From Euphorbia lathyris (taxonomy: Eukaryota; Streptophyta; Magnoliopsida; Malpighiales; Euphorbiaceae): a stretch of DNA of 64,000 nucleotides. Numbering within the stretch: the first letter of the stretch is position 1; every line of letters begins with the position of its first letter. The notes beneath the pieces were generated by a model. That model ran no database searches. It had not been told where the DNA came from and was given only the letters and a program-made list of their open reading frames with translations. A program made the translations under genes and the position numbers. The stretch is taken from contig NC_088915.1 in the NCBI RefSeq assembly GCF_963576675.1, forward strand, positions 37,105,501-37,169,500, written 5' to 3'. Shown here one piece after another: positions 1-10,075 of the stretch.

Positions 1-2
1 TT

Positions 3-891
3 CCTGCTGAGCCAACTCAATTTTCCTCTGTCACGCAACTTTTGACCGAACTCAAAGGTCTCAAGGACCTGATGAGTGTCATGACTTCTCTCGTCTCTCA
101 GCAGCCCAAGCAAGATTTCATGGTCAAGCTAGCCGAACTTCAGCTGATGATGGTTAATCATATGAACTCCATCGAAGGGAAAATCAACGCCCTGGCTACT
201 GCGAACTCATCATCCGCCACTTCTGCTGAGGTCACTCAACACTTTACCCAGCTGACTGCCGAGCTAACCGGGGCTCGTGAACTTATCTCATCCTCTTCTC
301 AATGCTCCATAGAACAAATAGGCGAGGCTCTACGCCTACTCAACTTGAGCAAAGAAGAAATGGATACTGACCAGGTCCACACTTGCGCATGTCCGGCACA
401 TCAATGCTCAACGTCATTCGTACGATACTGTGATGCTCAGGATGTACCATCAATCCTATGCATAGATGACGGACTCGATTACTTGGATTGGGAAGTCTCT
501 TGAGTATTTACTCAGTATGCTCAGTGCAAACATTAAGATCCCCGCTTCAAGTATGGCCGATGGCGTGCAGGTCTTTAAGGGTCTTCGAGAAAGTACGGGT
601 CACATGCAACACTACTCATCCATATTGACTCGTGCTTTTTATGAAGGGAAATTCTATGCTCCTCCTCTTCCCTCTAATGATGCTGGCAAAACGGGGGAGA
701 AAGATCACGCTAAGCAAGCTGCTGGAACTCAGTAGAAAACGGGGGAGAAAGATAAGGCTAAGCAGCCAGCTGCCGGAACTCAGCAGAAGCCTGGTTCAAC
801 TTCTGCTGTCCCGAGCAATCAAAGTCAACAACAAAGAATAGCCAAGACCAAAGGCAAATCTAACCAAGTTCAAGTCAACATGAAGAAATAG
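3..891 (+). pseudogene. C-terminal part of the SIRE extra (post-pol) ORF, frameshifted
   Basis: Frame 3 is open from base 3 and reads a predicted coiled-coil region (LLTELKGLKDLMSV..., SSSSQCSIEQIGEALRLLN). It is clearly homologous to the C-terminal third of the extra ORF at 12913-10076. Around 375-470 the frame breaks. The match resumes in another frame (466-735, including KSLEYLLSMLSANIKIP), passes an in-frame stop at 733-735 and a duplicated KTGEKD segment, and ends at the stop 889-891 with a basic, Gln-rich tail. The function of this ORF is not known. It sits where other Sireviruses carry an 'envelope-like' ORF, but I see no signal peptide or membrane segment here. Confidence 0.75.
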
Positions 892-1457
892 AACTAGCAA
901 TAGTCTTAGCTTGTGACTTATAATTTTATATCTGGCATATCTTTGTTAAACTGACTATCTATACAAGCATCCTTTTCTACAAACTGTCAATATATATGCG
1001 ATGCTTACTTGCTGTGTTTATATGCTGATCTGTCTCAATTAACCACTCATTGAACAATAAATTAAAACTTGTGAACATTGACATTAAACAAGTAAAACAT
1101 ACTCAGTAGACTCCAACTCTGATACCTGAACTTCACGAAACATCTTTGATACCTACAAATATCTAAGTATCAAAGCTGAGTAATGAGCAAATGTTCCAAG
1201 TATTGACCTTCTTCGGAAGCTGACCTTAGGCTCTTTTCGATTAAATCTTAGAAGCTTTAGAATTGAACTAAGTTAGTGGACTCAAGTCTTAGATTCACTC
1301 AATTAGATCTTAGAAGGTTTAGAGTTGAACTACGTCAACATATGCAACCCTTATGAGGGAGTAATCTCAGAAGAACAAAAAGGTCAAAAATCATGAGGGG
1401 TGCTCAACATTGAGTTCCTTGATTAAATACTTTTGCCAACATCAAAATGAGGGAGTT
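892..1457 (+). other. Non-coding region before the 3' LTR, with polypurine tract
   Basis: AT-rich and without ORFs. It is rich in CTGAGT/ACTCAG words, as elsewhere in this family. The last bases (about 1446-1457, 'aaaatgagggagtt') are the polypurine tract that primes plus-strand synthesis next to the LTR start. Confidence 0.6.
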
Positions 1458-2880
1458 TGTTGAAACACCTTTCCACATGATTTTGATTTGACAAAATTAT
1501 TTAAGTTAAATGATTAAAACAATTAAATTTAAGTGCTTTGATTTAATTGTACTAATATGTTTGTTCAATATTGAGTATATTAACTAACGAGAACAGGAAC
1601 TTAAAGTCTGTAAAAGAAAGACAGAACAAAGTCAGCATAAGAAGTCACACAGCGGAAGCTGAGTGGATCTCAACTCAGCCTCGTAAAAGAAATGTCTTCT
1701 TTAGGAAAGCTTGAAGACGAAGCTGTGAAGTCAAGCTGAGCAAAATTCAAGACGCCACTAAATCAAGCTGAGTGATAATCAAGTCAGTGTCCAATTATCC
1801 GTCAACTTGCAAGACAAAGCCTGGCACATTTCAGAAGCCTCGGAAATCCGTTTCAAGGACCTTTTCGAGATGCATGGACTGTCTGACGTTTGGCAAGAAG
1901 ACAAACCTGGCACTAGAAGATGAACCTGGTGCAAGAAGACGAAACTGGCAAACCTGGCTCCTGCGCAAATCAGAAGACAGGATTGGCCTGCGGTTTTGGA
2001 AGCTGACCACATGATGACGAAGAAGACCGTTCTTCTCAATGGCTATGTCAGATTTTCAAATCATTGAAGCTTCAGAACTCACTATAAATAGACAAGTTCA
2101 TCATTTGGATTAAGATATATATACAAAAAGAGAAACAGACAAGCAAAATCTTCACTAAGTTAAAAGATCCAAAAGAGAAGCTGTCTGATTAGAAAAAGCA
2201 AGTTCTTACACCCAATTCCAATCATTGTGTAAAAGTCTAGAGTGAATTGTATTCATCTAAAGTGTTCTTCATTTTGTGAGAACAATCTTGTATCAATTGT
2301 AAAGGTTAGAAGAGTGAAGCTGAGTACTCGATTATAGTACTCAGTGGTAGAGAAATTCTGGATACTCGGTTATAGTATTCAGTGGTTGATAGGATTGAGT
2401 AGACGAATAGAGGACGGTACTCTTGCATACTCAGTTGCTATTGTAAACGGTTTGTGCTCTACCTTTAAAGAGCTCAGTAGTGGATTGAAAAAGCCCGGAG
2501 GGATTCTGGGGATTGGACGTAGGCGGTTAGGCTGAACCAGGATAAGTCTGCTGAGTAATCTCCAACCCTTTCTCTTGATATATATGTATATGTATGTGTT
2601 GCTTGCTTAAATTACTCAGTAAATAATTTGTACAAGCCGACGCTGAGTAATCAAAGTGCTGAGTTGGAAGCTGACCTAAAGTGTTACTTCCCAACTCACA
2701 ATTGAAACATCTCTAGTCAGTATCTGATTAAAGTTGTCTTACACTTCACTCAGCCTTGCTGACTTAAAACTAAGTTAAATTGTTAAACATTTAATTAAGT
2801 CAGCATTATAAAACGAAAAAGTTACATTAGTTCCCAACCCTCCCTTGGAACTAATCCTACTAAGTTACACGGGACCAACA
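1458..2880 (+). repeat. 3' LTR of the SIRE-type element (1423 bp)
   Basis: It begins TGTTGAAACACC after the purine tract and ends GGGACCAACA. The reverse complements of the LTRs at 8228-9643 and 18523-19930 have the same ends and the same internal landmarks, including the 'tggttcggcctctctgcctacgt' block seen here as 'ggcggttaggctgaaccagg'. The 2820-2880 end carries the 'ttagttcccaaccctccc' block typical of the family. Confidence 0.85.
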
Positions 2881-2959
2881 ACTTTCAGTATATATAAACA
2901 AACAAATTCAAGATAAATTTCATCTCATCTCATGGTTGTTTGGATTTCAATAGTTACTA

Positions 2960-3390
2960 ATTAATAATTTTTTTTTATCTTTACTCATTTACACATTTTA
3001 TTAACTTTCTGATATATTCATTTCAATCCCTCATTTAATAACTCTCATTTTTATTCATTTTATATAACTCTCATTTTTATTCATCTTAGTCCCTAATGTA
3101 ATAACTTTATTTTTATTCATTTTAATGCCTAATAATCTAAAAACTTTACTTTTATTCAGTTTATTATCTAATCTAAAAACTTTATTTATTCACTTTAATC
3201 CATAATTTAAAAACTTTCTTTTTATTCACTTTAGTCCCTAATTTAATAACTTTCTTTTTATTAATTCTAATCCTTTTTAATAACTTTCTATTTCATTCAT
3301 TTTGACCTCTAATTTAATAACTTTATACTTTATTCATTTTAATCCTTAAATTAATAAAAAAAATTATTCACTTTAGTCCTTAATTTGAAG
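2960..3390. repeat. Degenerate AT-rich minisatellite, units of about 35-45 bp
   Basis: A unit resembling 'ttttaatccctaatttaataactttctttttattca' recurs at least eight to ten times with substitutions and length changes. The recurring words are 'taataacttt', 'tttttattca' and 'ccctaattta'. No coding capacity. The borders are approximate. Confidence 0.6.
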
Positions 3391-4480
3391 TTTTCCCCAT
3401 TTCTTTCAATTAGACACCTGAATAAACTTTTAAGTGTATTTAGTTTAGTCATTTGTTCATTTTTACACCATAGTTAATTGCATAGATATTTGTTTCTAAC
3501 CTTTTATTTTAGTTGATAGGAGTATTTTGGTGCAGATTGAAGACCCAAGAATGCCCATATGTAATTATATTTGATTTGTATCTATTTCATTACTTTTGAA
3601 TTTGTAATATTTTGTTGTTTATTTATTTTGTATATAAATGTGCAATATGACATAAAACATGATTTTTCCAAACAAAGTAAGTATTCAGATCAAATTTAAA
3701 AAGGTTAAAAGAGTTACTAATAGGCTAAGTATATTTAGAAACGCTAAGTAGGAGGCCGATGGATTCACTGAGTGATTTTAGAGGTGCTTAATTCCTTTTG
3801 AAGGGGATATTAATATTCAAAAAGCGTACCTAACTTCCTGAACTCACTTGCTTCTTCCAAGAAATCTTAGTAACATTCTCAGACCTAAAATCCAGGTGGC
3901 GACTCTTTCTTACACATCGGTCTTTCTGAGCTTGATTTTTCTCTATTAGACTTTGAGTTCGAACAGTAATGTGACATCAATGACAGACCTCCCGTTGATA
4001 AAAGCCATGTTGAGGTAGGTTCATCTATAATGTGTTGTGTACAAAGACTACCTTTAAAGTTTTATTCCCTCTATTTCACTTTATAAGTCATTCTAGGAAG
4101 TTGTTTTTTTAAAATAAGTGTCAATAAGAATTTCAATTTTTTTTAGTATTTTTTTTCTCATTTTTACCCTTCTCTTTATTGTTTCATTAATGCCTAATTA
4201 CTCTTCCAATATTAATTATTTACTTTGGTTTCCAACATTTATTAAAAAATGAATTAGAGATTTTATTGGTGAATTTAGAGAAATAAATGAATGAAGGGAA
4301 TGGGAGAGAGTTCTAATTTTTTTGATGAGAGTATTTTCATATTTTTCAACCAATGTTTAAGGTATTAGTAATTAAGATTAGATTAGTAATTTGATTTTAA
4401 ATCAACTGTATTTTTTAATTTATGAAAACCCTAAAATATATAATGAAAAGCATAGTAAATTAATTTTTCAATATATAAAG
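3391..4480. other. AT-rich stretch with decayed repeat fragments, no gene
   Basis: No ORF of note. 'aaaatccaggtggcgactctt' near 3889 resembles the ends of plant gypsy LTRs. 'ttccctctatttcactttataagtcattctag' around 4066-4098 resembles the terminal inverted repeat of Stowaway-type MITEs, but I could not identify the matching other end. Both readings are weak. Confidence 0.35.
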
Positions 4481-4570
4481 TGGTGAAGCTCTTAGCCTAG
4501 TGGTTAAGAGCTTACCTATGACTTGGGAGGTCATGGGTTCGAATCACATCCGGGTCTGGAGGGGATTTTT
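4481..4570 (+). repeat. tRNA-derived SINE-like head with A and B boxes
   Basis: An A box (TAGCCTAGTGGT, 4493-4504) and a B box (GGTTCGAATC, 4536-4545) lie at tRNA-like spacing, as in the pol III promoter of tRNA genes and SINEs. The acceptor ends do not pair and the T stem is imperfect, so a functional tRNA is unlikely. A perfect 8-bp inverted repeat (AGCTCTTA...TAAGAGCT, about 4488-4513) surrounds the A box. I could not identify a tail or target duplication. Confidence 0.5.
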
Positions 4571-4593
4571 CTTTCTTCTTTAATGTAAGCGTA

Positions 4594-5088
4594 GCAGTGG
4601 CGAATCCAGGATTTGAGGGAGGGGGGACAAAATTCTACGTGCAATTTTACCCCTAATGTTTGTAGGCAAGAGCAATTTTATCCCTAAATTTGATAAATTG
4701 GATCAATTTCAGACACTATTATAAAATACAGTCATTTTGTTCTTTATTTTGCACCAACTGCATATTAATTTTGTAATTTTGCACCAATTTTACCCCTAAC
4801 GTTGATAAATTGGATCAATTTCAGACACTATTATTCATGACCAAGAAGATAGTTTGATGAATTATTTCTCAAATTGACCCAATTTATCAACGTTAAGGGT
4901 AAAATTGCTCTTAGCTTCCAACATTAGGGATAAAATTGTACTATTTTAGATGTTAGGGATAAAATTGCTCCTAAAACATTAAGGGTATTTTTGCACTTTA
5001 ACTCTTATTTTTGGACTAAAAATTTATTTATTTATTTTTGTAATGGAAGGGGGGGGGGCACTCACACCAACACCATTTGGTGGTGTAA
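4594..5088. repeat. Decayed hAT-like end with internal inverted repeat
   Basis: The segment opens with 'cagtggcgaatccaggattt', close to the AGTGGCGGA terminal repeat of the element at 47455-48660. It contains facing copies of a 'ttaccccta...gcaattttatccct' motif (4650-4700 forward, 4890-4995 reversed), so much of it could fold back on itself. The right part is a G run (5048-5058) followed by 'cactcacaccaacacc'. No ORF. The gypsy element at 5089 inserted at its right edge. Confidence 0.4.
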
Positions 5089-5406
5089 TGATAGCTCCCA
5101 TTTATATAAGATTTTTAGGATTAATTTAGATTGTTTTAGCTTAGTCTTCAGTTAATTTAGATGTTAATTTGGTAGTTTTTAGTTAAATTACGTATTTTCC
5201 ATTATCTATGGCGTTTTCTGTATTTTCAGATGTTTTTAGGACTATTTGAGCATTCCCGAACCAGACCCGAGCCTTTTGGAGCAATTCCGAACAATTCAGG
5301 GACCGTCGGAGCACTTTTGGGACTCGCCAGGGACCATTAGAGCATATTTCGGAAGCCCAGGGACCAAAACGAATAAAACCCAGAGTTCTGCCCCATTTTG
5401 GCACTT

Positions 5407-5510
5407 GTCTCGACGAGACACAAAAACGTCTCGGCGAGACAAGGCCTGTCTCGACGAGACACTGCCTGTCTCGACGAGACGAGGCGGGAGAGGCGCAAAA
5501 ACGCCTCTCC
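5407..5510. promoter_or_regulatory. Phased palindrome array and hairpin upstream of the LTR TATA box
   Basis: Four copies of GTCTCG(A/G)CGAGAC start at 5407, 5428, 5448 and 5468, about 20-21 bp (two helical turns) apart. A perfect 9-bp inverted repeat follows (GGAGAGGCG at 5487, loop caaaaa, CGCCTCTCC to 5510). The array sits 100-200 bp upstream of the TATA box at 5607. The 3' LTR has three units (20771, 20792, 20812) and the same hairpin. A role in binding a dimeric factor is inference. Confidence 0.55.
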
Positions 5511-5606
5511 CTTGCTGGAATGTCGAATCTTTATGCCTAAAAAACCCTTTTAAATATGGAAAATGACTATTGTACCCCCGAGAGACCTAGGGTTTCACCA
5601 TATCTC

Positions 5607-5614
5607 TATAAATA
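5607..5614 (+). promoter_or_regulatory. TATA box of the 5' LTR
   Basis: TATAAATA lies in 'ctctataaataggg'. The same motif is at 20951-20958 in the 3' LTR. The GC-richer 'cttccgggggacgg' follows about 25-40 bp downstream, where transcription would start. Confidence 0.6.
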
Positions 5615-6619
5615 GGGAGCTACACTCAGTTCTTCCGGGGGACGGATTCAATAGGGAGCCGTCGTAATGTAGAATTTTAGCTTTTTATTTCCTTGCTTTC
5701 TAGATTAGGTTTATTTTCAGTATTTATTTCTTTCAAGAACAATTGATGGGAGAAGCGCTAGATCTTCTATTGTGTAATTGAATCAGACAAACGGGTTCTA
5801 GATTTCTTCTCTCTTACCCTTTTATCTTTTACTTTTATAATCTATTGAAGCTCTTTTTCCATTGTTCATATTGTCCTTTCTCTATGATTGGTTTGTCTAT
5901 GAACTGATCCCCATCCAATCTGGGATGGGGATGAGATTGATTGTATGATTATGTATGATTAGGGATCCAGGGTTTATATGATTGCTATTGATTGATTGAT
6001 TTATGCATGCTTAATGCCTTGAGACCGACAGGAGATAGGATTATAGATAGATATGAGACCGACAAGAGATTATCTAGTCTGAATTTGTATGAATTGACCT
6101 CGCTAGGACACTAGGAGCGCGACTTCGTGCATGAGCTATGGCTTTAGTCTTAATCACCATAGAACCTAATGCTTTGGATGACCTAGGTTATATTGCCTAA
6201 CCAAGCTATTAACCAAATGCATGTAAATAGGTTATATGGATCTTGATCACGTTCATATTTCCTGTTAGGGTGATTACCGTTAAATAGATACCAAAAATAT
6301 AAACCTGAACCCCCTAAAATCATACATAGGATTTAATCAAAGGATTCCTTATCCTAGATTGTACCTTCCATTAATTCACACTCTACCCTGTCAATTGTTC
6401 ACCTTATTTTGTTATCTTTATTGCTTTCAATTAGTTAGTTAATTATCAAAAACCCAAACATTTATCCAACCCTTTAAACAATTAGATCATTCTAGGTAGA
6501 TTTGCTAGTTATAACAAATAGTCTTTGTGGTTCGATCTCGTGCTTAGCACAATATTACTTGTTGCGATAGGATACACTTGTCCTATTAAATGCTATATAT
6601 TTTACGAGCATCAAGTTTT

Positions 6620-6636
6620 TGGCGCCGTTGCCAGGG
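6620..6636 (+). other. Primer binding site, tRNA-Asp type
   Basis: TGGCGCCGTTGCCAGGG begins a few bases after the LTR end. It is complementary to the 3' end of plant tRNA-Asp (ending ...GGCAACGGCGCCA) with one mismatch at 6633. This priming tRNA is usual in Athila and some Tat gypsy elements. Confidence 0.75.
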
Positions 6637-8222
6637 ACTATTTTGATTATAATTAGATTAAATTTGCTTGGAACTATTTTATTTATAATTAGATTATATT
6701 TCGAAATACCCGACAACAACACCATCAAGTGTTGCCGGGGACTATTTCATTTATAATCTGTGTAAATTGAATAGGTTGAAACAATTGTTTAGATTTGTAT
6801 ATAAAAATTAAGAAAAAAAAAATATTTTTTTCGGGTTTTTCGTGTCGTCTCGTCGAGACACCTGGTTGTCTCGACGAGACACATTAAAAAAAAATAAAAA
6901 TTAAATTAAATTAAAAAAAAATTTAAACGTTTTTCTTTTTCTTTTCTTTTGCTTTCTCTATTCTTATGTTTGTTCCTTTTTTCTATTGGCAGAACCTTCT
7001 AATCGGAATACTCACCGACACCGGATTGATTTTCAGGACTGCAGCTTGGAATTGAAAAATTTAGTATCAGACATTCGGGGTTGGATTGACAGCCACCCCT
7101 GAGGGAGTTTTCTTATTCTATTTCTTTGTCGCACTCTATTTTATGTTTTACTTTTATGGAGTTTTGGAAGTAAATGCATGTTGTAAGTGTGGGAAAGAGA
7201 TACTAGGATATGATGATTTTTGATTCTGCCATTGGTATGTTTTTAATTTTTTTGTGTTTTTAAATTTTTCTATATTAGGTTGCCTGTTTTAGTTTTAATT
7301 TTAGGATTTCATGCTTTCTGTTTTTGTTTGCTCTTTATTTTGATTCTAGGAATAAAAAGAATCCTAGGCAGTTGAATTTGATACATTTAGCTATCCCGCA
7401 ATACAGTTGACAATGCGCTTAAAAATTTGCACATTCTAAATGAAATTGATGCATGCGAAAATTTTTGAACAACGTTTGAGTCTCCAAAGAGTATTGTTTG
7501 CCTAAAATTGACATGGAATGGAACGTTAGTTGAGGCTAGGATTGATACAAATAACTCTTCAATTGTGAGTTAGAGCCATAAAGATCAATATTTTAGACTC
7601 ATGATTAGGAACAATTGATCTCTTAGGTGTGGGATTACATTTATTGTCATTGTGCTCATAGGAATTGCATCCAATACTGGTTGAATTTTGTGTTTTTATT
7701 AAACTTGAAATGATTAGGCAACCTAGGTATAACCCTTTGTGAAATTTAGCCTATTTCTTTGTTTAGCCAAAATCCCTTAACAATTCCACTAGATAAGCCC
7801 CTTTGAGCCTTTTACCCCTTTCTTTGATCAACCCTGTTACAAACCTTAGCCTTCTTAAATACCCTTTCTCACCCAAGTTAATTGACTCAATTTAGTTTTG
7901 ATAAATCCTTAGACACACCTATCCTTCAAATATCCGCTAGCAATCATTAAAAGGTTGTAATTTTAATAGAAGAAGCAACATTTACCCATTCGATTTTCAC
8001 ACTTTATCCCCTCTATTCAAAAGAAAAAAAATGGTTAAAAAAAAGAAAAAAAAGAAGAGGAAAGGATAAAAGACGTGTTTATATTTTTAGTTGCTTCCCG
8101 AATACTTCATTGATTCACAAATACAACATTGAGCTTAAACCTTCTTCTACATAGCGGTTAACGTGTCCCTTTTGGATTCTGACTTTCTTGAGGACAAGCA
8201 AGATTTTAAGTGTGGGGAGGTG
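6637..8222 (+). other. Non-coding interior of the gypsy-like element (left part)
   Basis: No ORF with recognisable protein. Two further GTCTCG(T/A)CGAGAC palindromes lie at 6847-6859 and 6868-6880. The end contains 'cttgaggacaagcaagatt...AAGTGTGGGGAGGT' (about 8189-8222), a motif block nearly repeated at 20419-20452 next to the 3' LTR. Confidence 0.6.
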
Positions 8223-8227
8223 GTTTA

Positions 8228-9643
8228 TGTTGGTCCCTGGTAATTAGTTCCAAGGGGGGGGGGGGGGGTTAGGAACTAATATAACTTTTTCGCGTTTTAA
8301 TTAAGCTGACTGGAAGTTATTTTGAGAGTTTATTAACTCAGCTTTTGGTCAGCTTGGTGAGATATGTTTCAAGACAGCTTTAGTCAGATGTTGACTAAAG
8401 TTGTTTTCTTGTGAGTTGAGAATTGACCCTCTTGGAGGTCAGCTTCTAACTCAGCACCACTTACTTACTCAAGGTCAGCTTAGGCAATTTATATGCTGAG
8501 TAAATATAGCAAACAACACATGCAATATAAGAGAGAGTTCAGAGATTACTCAGTATCACTTATCCTGGTTCGGCCTCTCTGCCTACGTCCGGTCCCTAGA
8601 GTCCTCCGGGCTTTTTGAATCCAATACTGAGCTCTTTAACGGTAGAGCACAAACCAATTACAAGGCAGTTGAATATGCAAGAGTACCTTCCTCTATTCGT
8701 CTACTCAACTCCTACTAAGTGCTACAACCCAACACCTAGATTTCTCTATCACTGAATGCTTACAACCAAGCACTCAGCTTCACACTCTCAATATTCCTAT
8801 TGATCACAAACTTGTTCTTTTTATGCTAAAGAACACTTTAGATGATTATACTACAATCAATCTAGCATTTACACAGAGAATGAAAAGTTGGTGTAAGATC
8901 TTTTTGTATTTGAGTGCTTTCAAGATTTTCTCTCCTTGTATTTTTCTCTTGATGCTTCAGTAATGATCCAAGGTTCTTCATTGTCCTTTTATAGAAGGAA
9001 ATTGCAGATTTGGATCGTTTGAATTGTTGTTACCGTTAACACCAAAACGGCTCTTTTGGGAAACAATTTCTGGTCAGCTTCAGACTGTTCCGCCATTCCC
9101 TTTCTCTGTTTTCTTCAGGCGTCAGGTTTGTCTTCTTGCGTCTGGCTTGTCTTTTTGTGCCAGTTGTCTTTTACCAATAATCCAATGACCCATGTCTCTT
9201 GGAATTAGTCTTTTGTGTGTCTTCGAGGTTCCAATTATTGGTGCAGAAGGTTGGCAGACTTTGTCCTTTAGTGAATGGATCCTTCATGCTATCCTGACTG
9301 TCATTCAGCTTTCTTCGTAATCTTCGGATGTTCAACTTCTAAGCTGAGTTCATTCTTGGTCAGCTCCGTTCTGTGTAAACGCTTCTGAGGAAGTCTTCAA
9401 TTTTAGTCAGCTTCGTTTTGCTTCTGAGTCCTACTCCACTCAGCTTACATTCTATCATGCTGAGTTCTGTTCTACTCAGCTTTGCTTGTGCTGACTTTTA
9501 TCCTGTCTTTACTTTATATATATTTTTGCACTCAATATTGAACAAACACATTAGTAAAATTAAATCAAAGCATTTAAATTTAATTGCCTCTTAATCATGG
9601 ATGATTTTGTCAAATCAAAATCTTGTGGAAAGGTGTTTCAACA
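8228..9643 (-). repeat. 3' LTR of the nested SIRE element (1416 bp)
   Basis: In plus-strand orientation it begins TGTTGGTCCCTGG and ends GTGTTTCAACA. It contains a run of about 16 G near 8256-8271, a typical unstable tract of this family. The polypurine tract (plus strand 'aactcccccattttg', 9644-9658) directly abuts it. Confidence 0.92.
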
Positions 9644-9660
9644 AACTCCCCCATTTTGAT
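9644..9660 (-). other. Polypurine tract of the SIRE element
   Basis: On the minus strand it reads CAAAATGGGGGAGTT just upstream of the 3' LTR. The same tract is found at 35997-36010 and, in plus orientation, at 1446-1457. Confidence 0.75.
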
Positions 9661-10075
9661 GTTGGCAAAATACATAATTATGGAACTCAGTTATAAGTTA
9701 CCCCATGATTGATATTTTTGAAATGACTCCCCCGTAAGGGTTGCACATATTGTCTTAACTTAATTCTAAACCTTCCAATGTTTAATTGAATTAGTTTTAA
9801 GACATTTGTGTATGCTGGCTTAGTTAAATATTTTTCTTTTAATTTTAAGTCAGCTTTCAAGTATGTTGTTACTCAGTTTATTACCTGGGTGTTATTGTAA
9901 CTGAGTATTCTTTACTTCTTAATTTGTTTGTTCAATTTTATCGACCAGTTTGGGGAAATTGTACTTGCCATAGATTTAAGCAAAAAGATAAAGCTAAACA
10001 ATAAAGCTAACCAGAACATATAAATGTTTCTATGCAATTTCTAAACAAACAACATTTACTAGACTACATCTAGTT

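Larger units (their letters stand above)
1..2880 (+). mobile_element. SIRE-type Ty1/copia retrotransposon, 3' portion (window edge truncates it)
   Basis: The segment holds the end of an extra downstream ORF, a non-coding stretch (892-1440), a purine-rich tract ending 'gagggagttTG' and a complete 3' LTR. It is the same family as the full element at 8228-19930: LTR starts (TGTTGAAACACCTTTCCAC) and ends (GGGACCAACA) match, and the extra ORF is homologous. The 5' part lies left of the window, so the TSD cannot be tested. Gag and pol are not visible here. The lineage is inferred from the relative at 8228-19930, whose pol is SIRE-like. Confidence 0.85.
5089..6613 (+). repeat. 5' LTR of the gypsy-like element (1525 bp)
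   Basis: It begins TGATAGCTCCC and ends GAGCATCA. It carries a TATA box at 5607-5614 (TATAAATA), with the likely transcription start shortly after. Compared with the 3' LTR I count roughly 25 substitutions, plus an extra 20-21-bp palindrome unit in this copy. Confidence 0.9.

Noticed and set aside
4481..4570. A functional tRNA gene
   Set aside because: A and B boxes are present, but the acceptor arms do not pair and the T stem has a mismatch. A SINE-like relic explains it better.
5407..5510. CRISPR-like array
   Set aside because: Units are 13-bp palindromes with 7-8-bp similar spacers in a plant LTR. There are no variable spacers and no cas genes.
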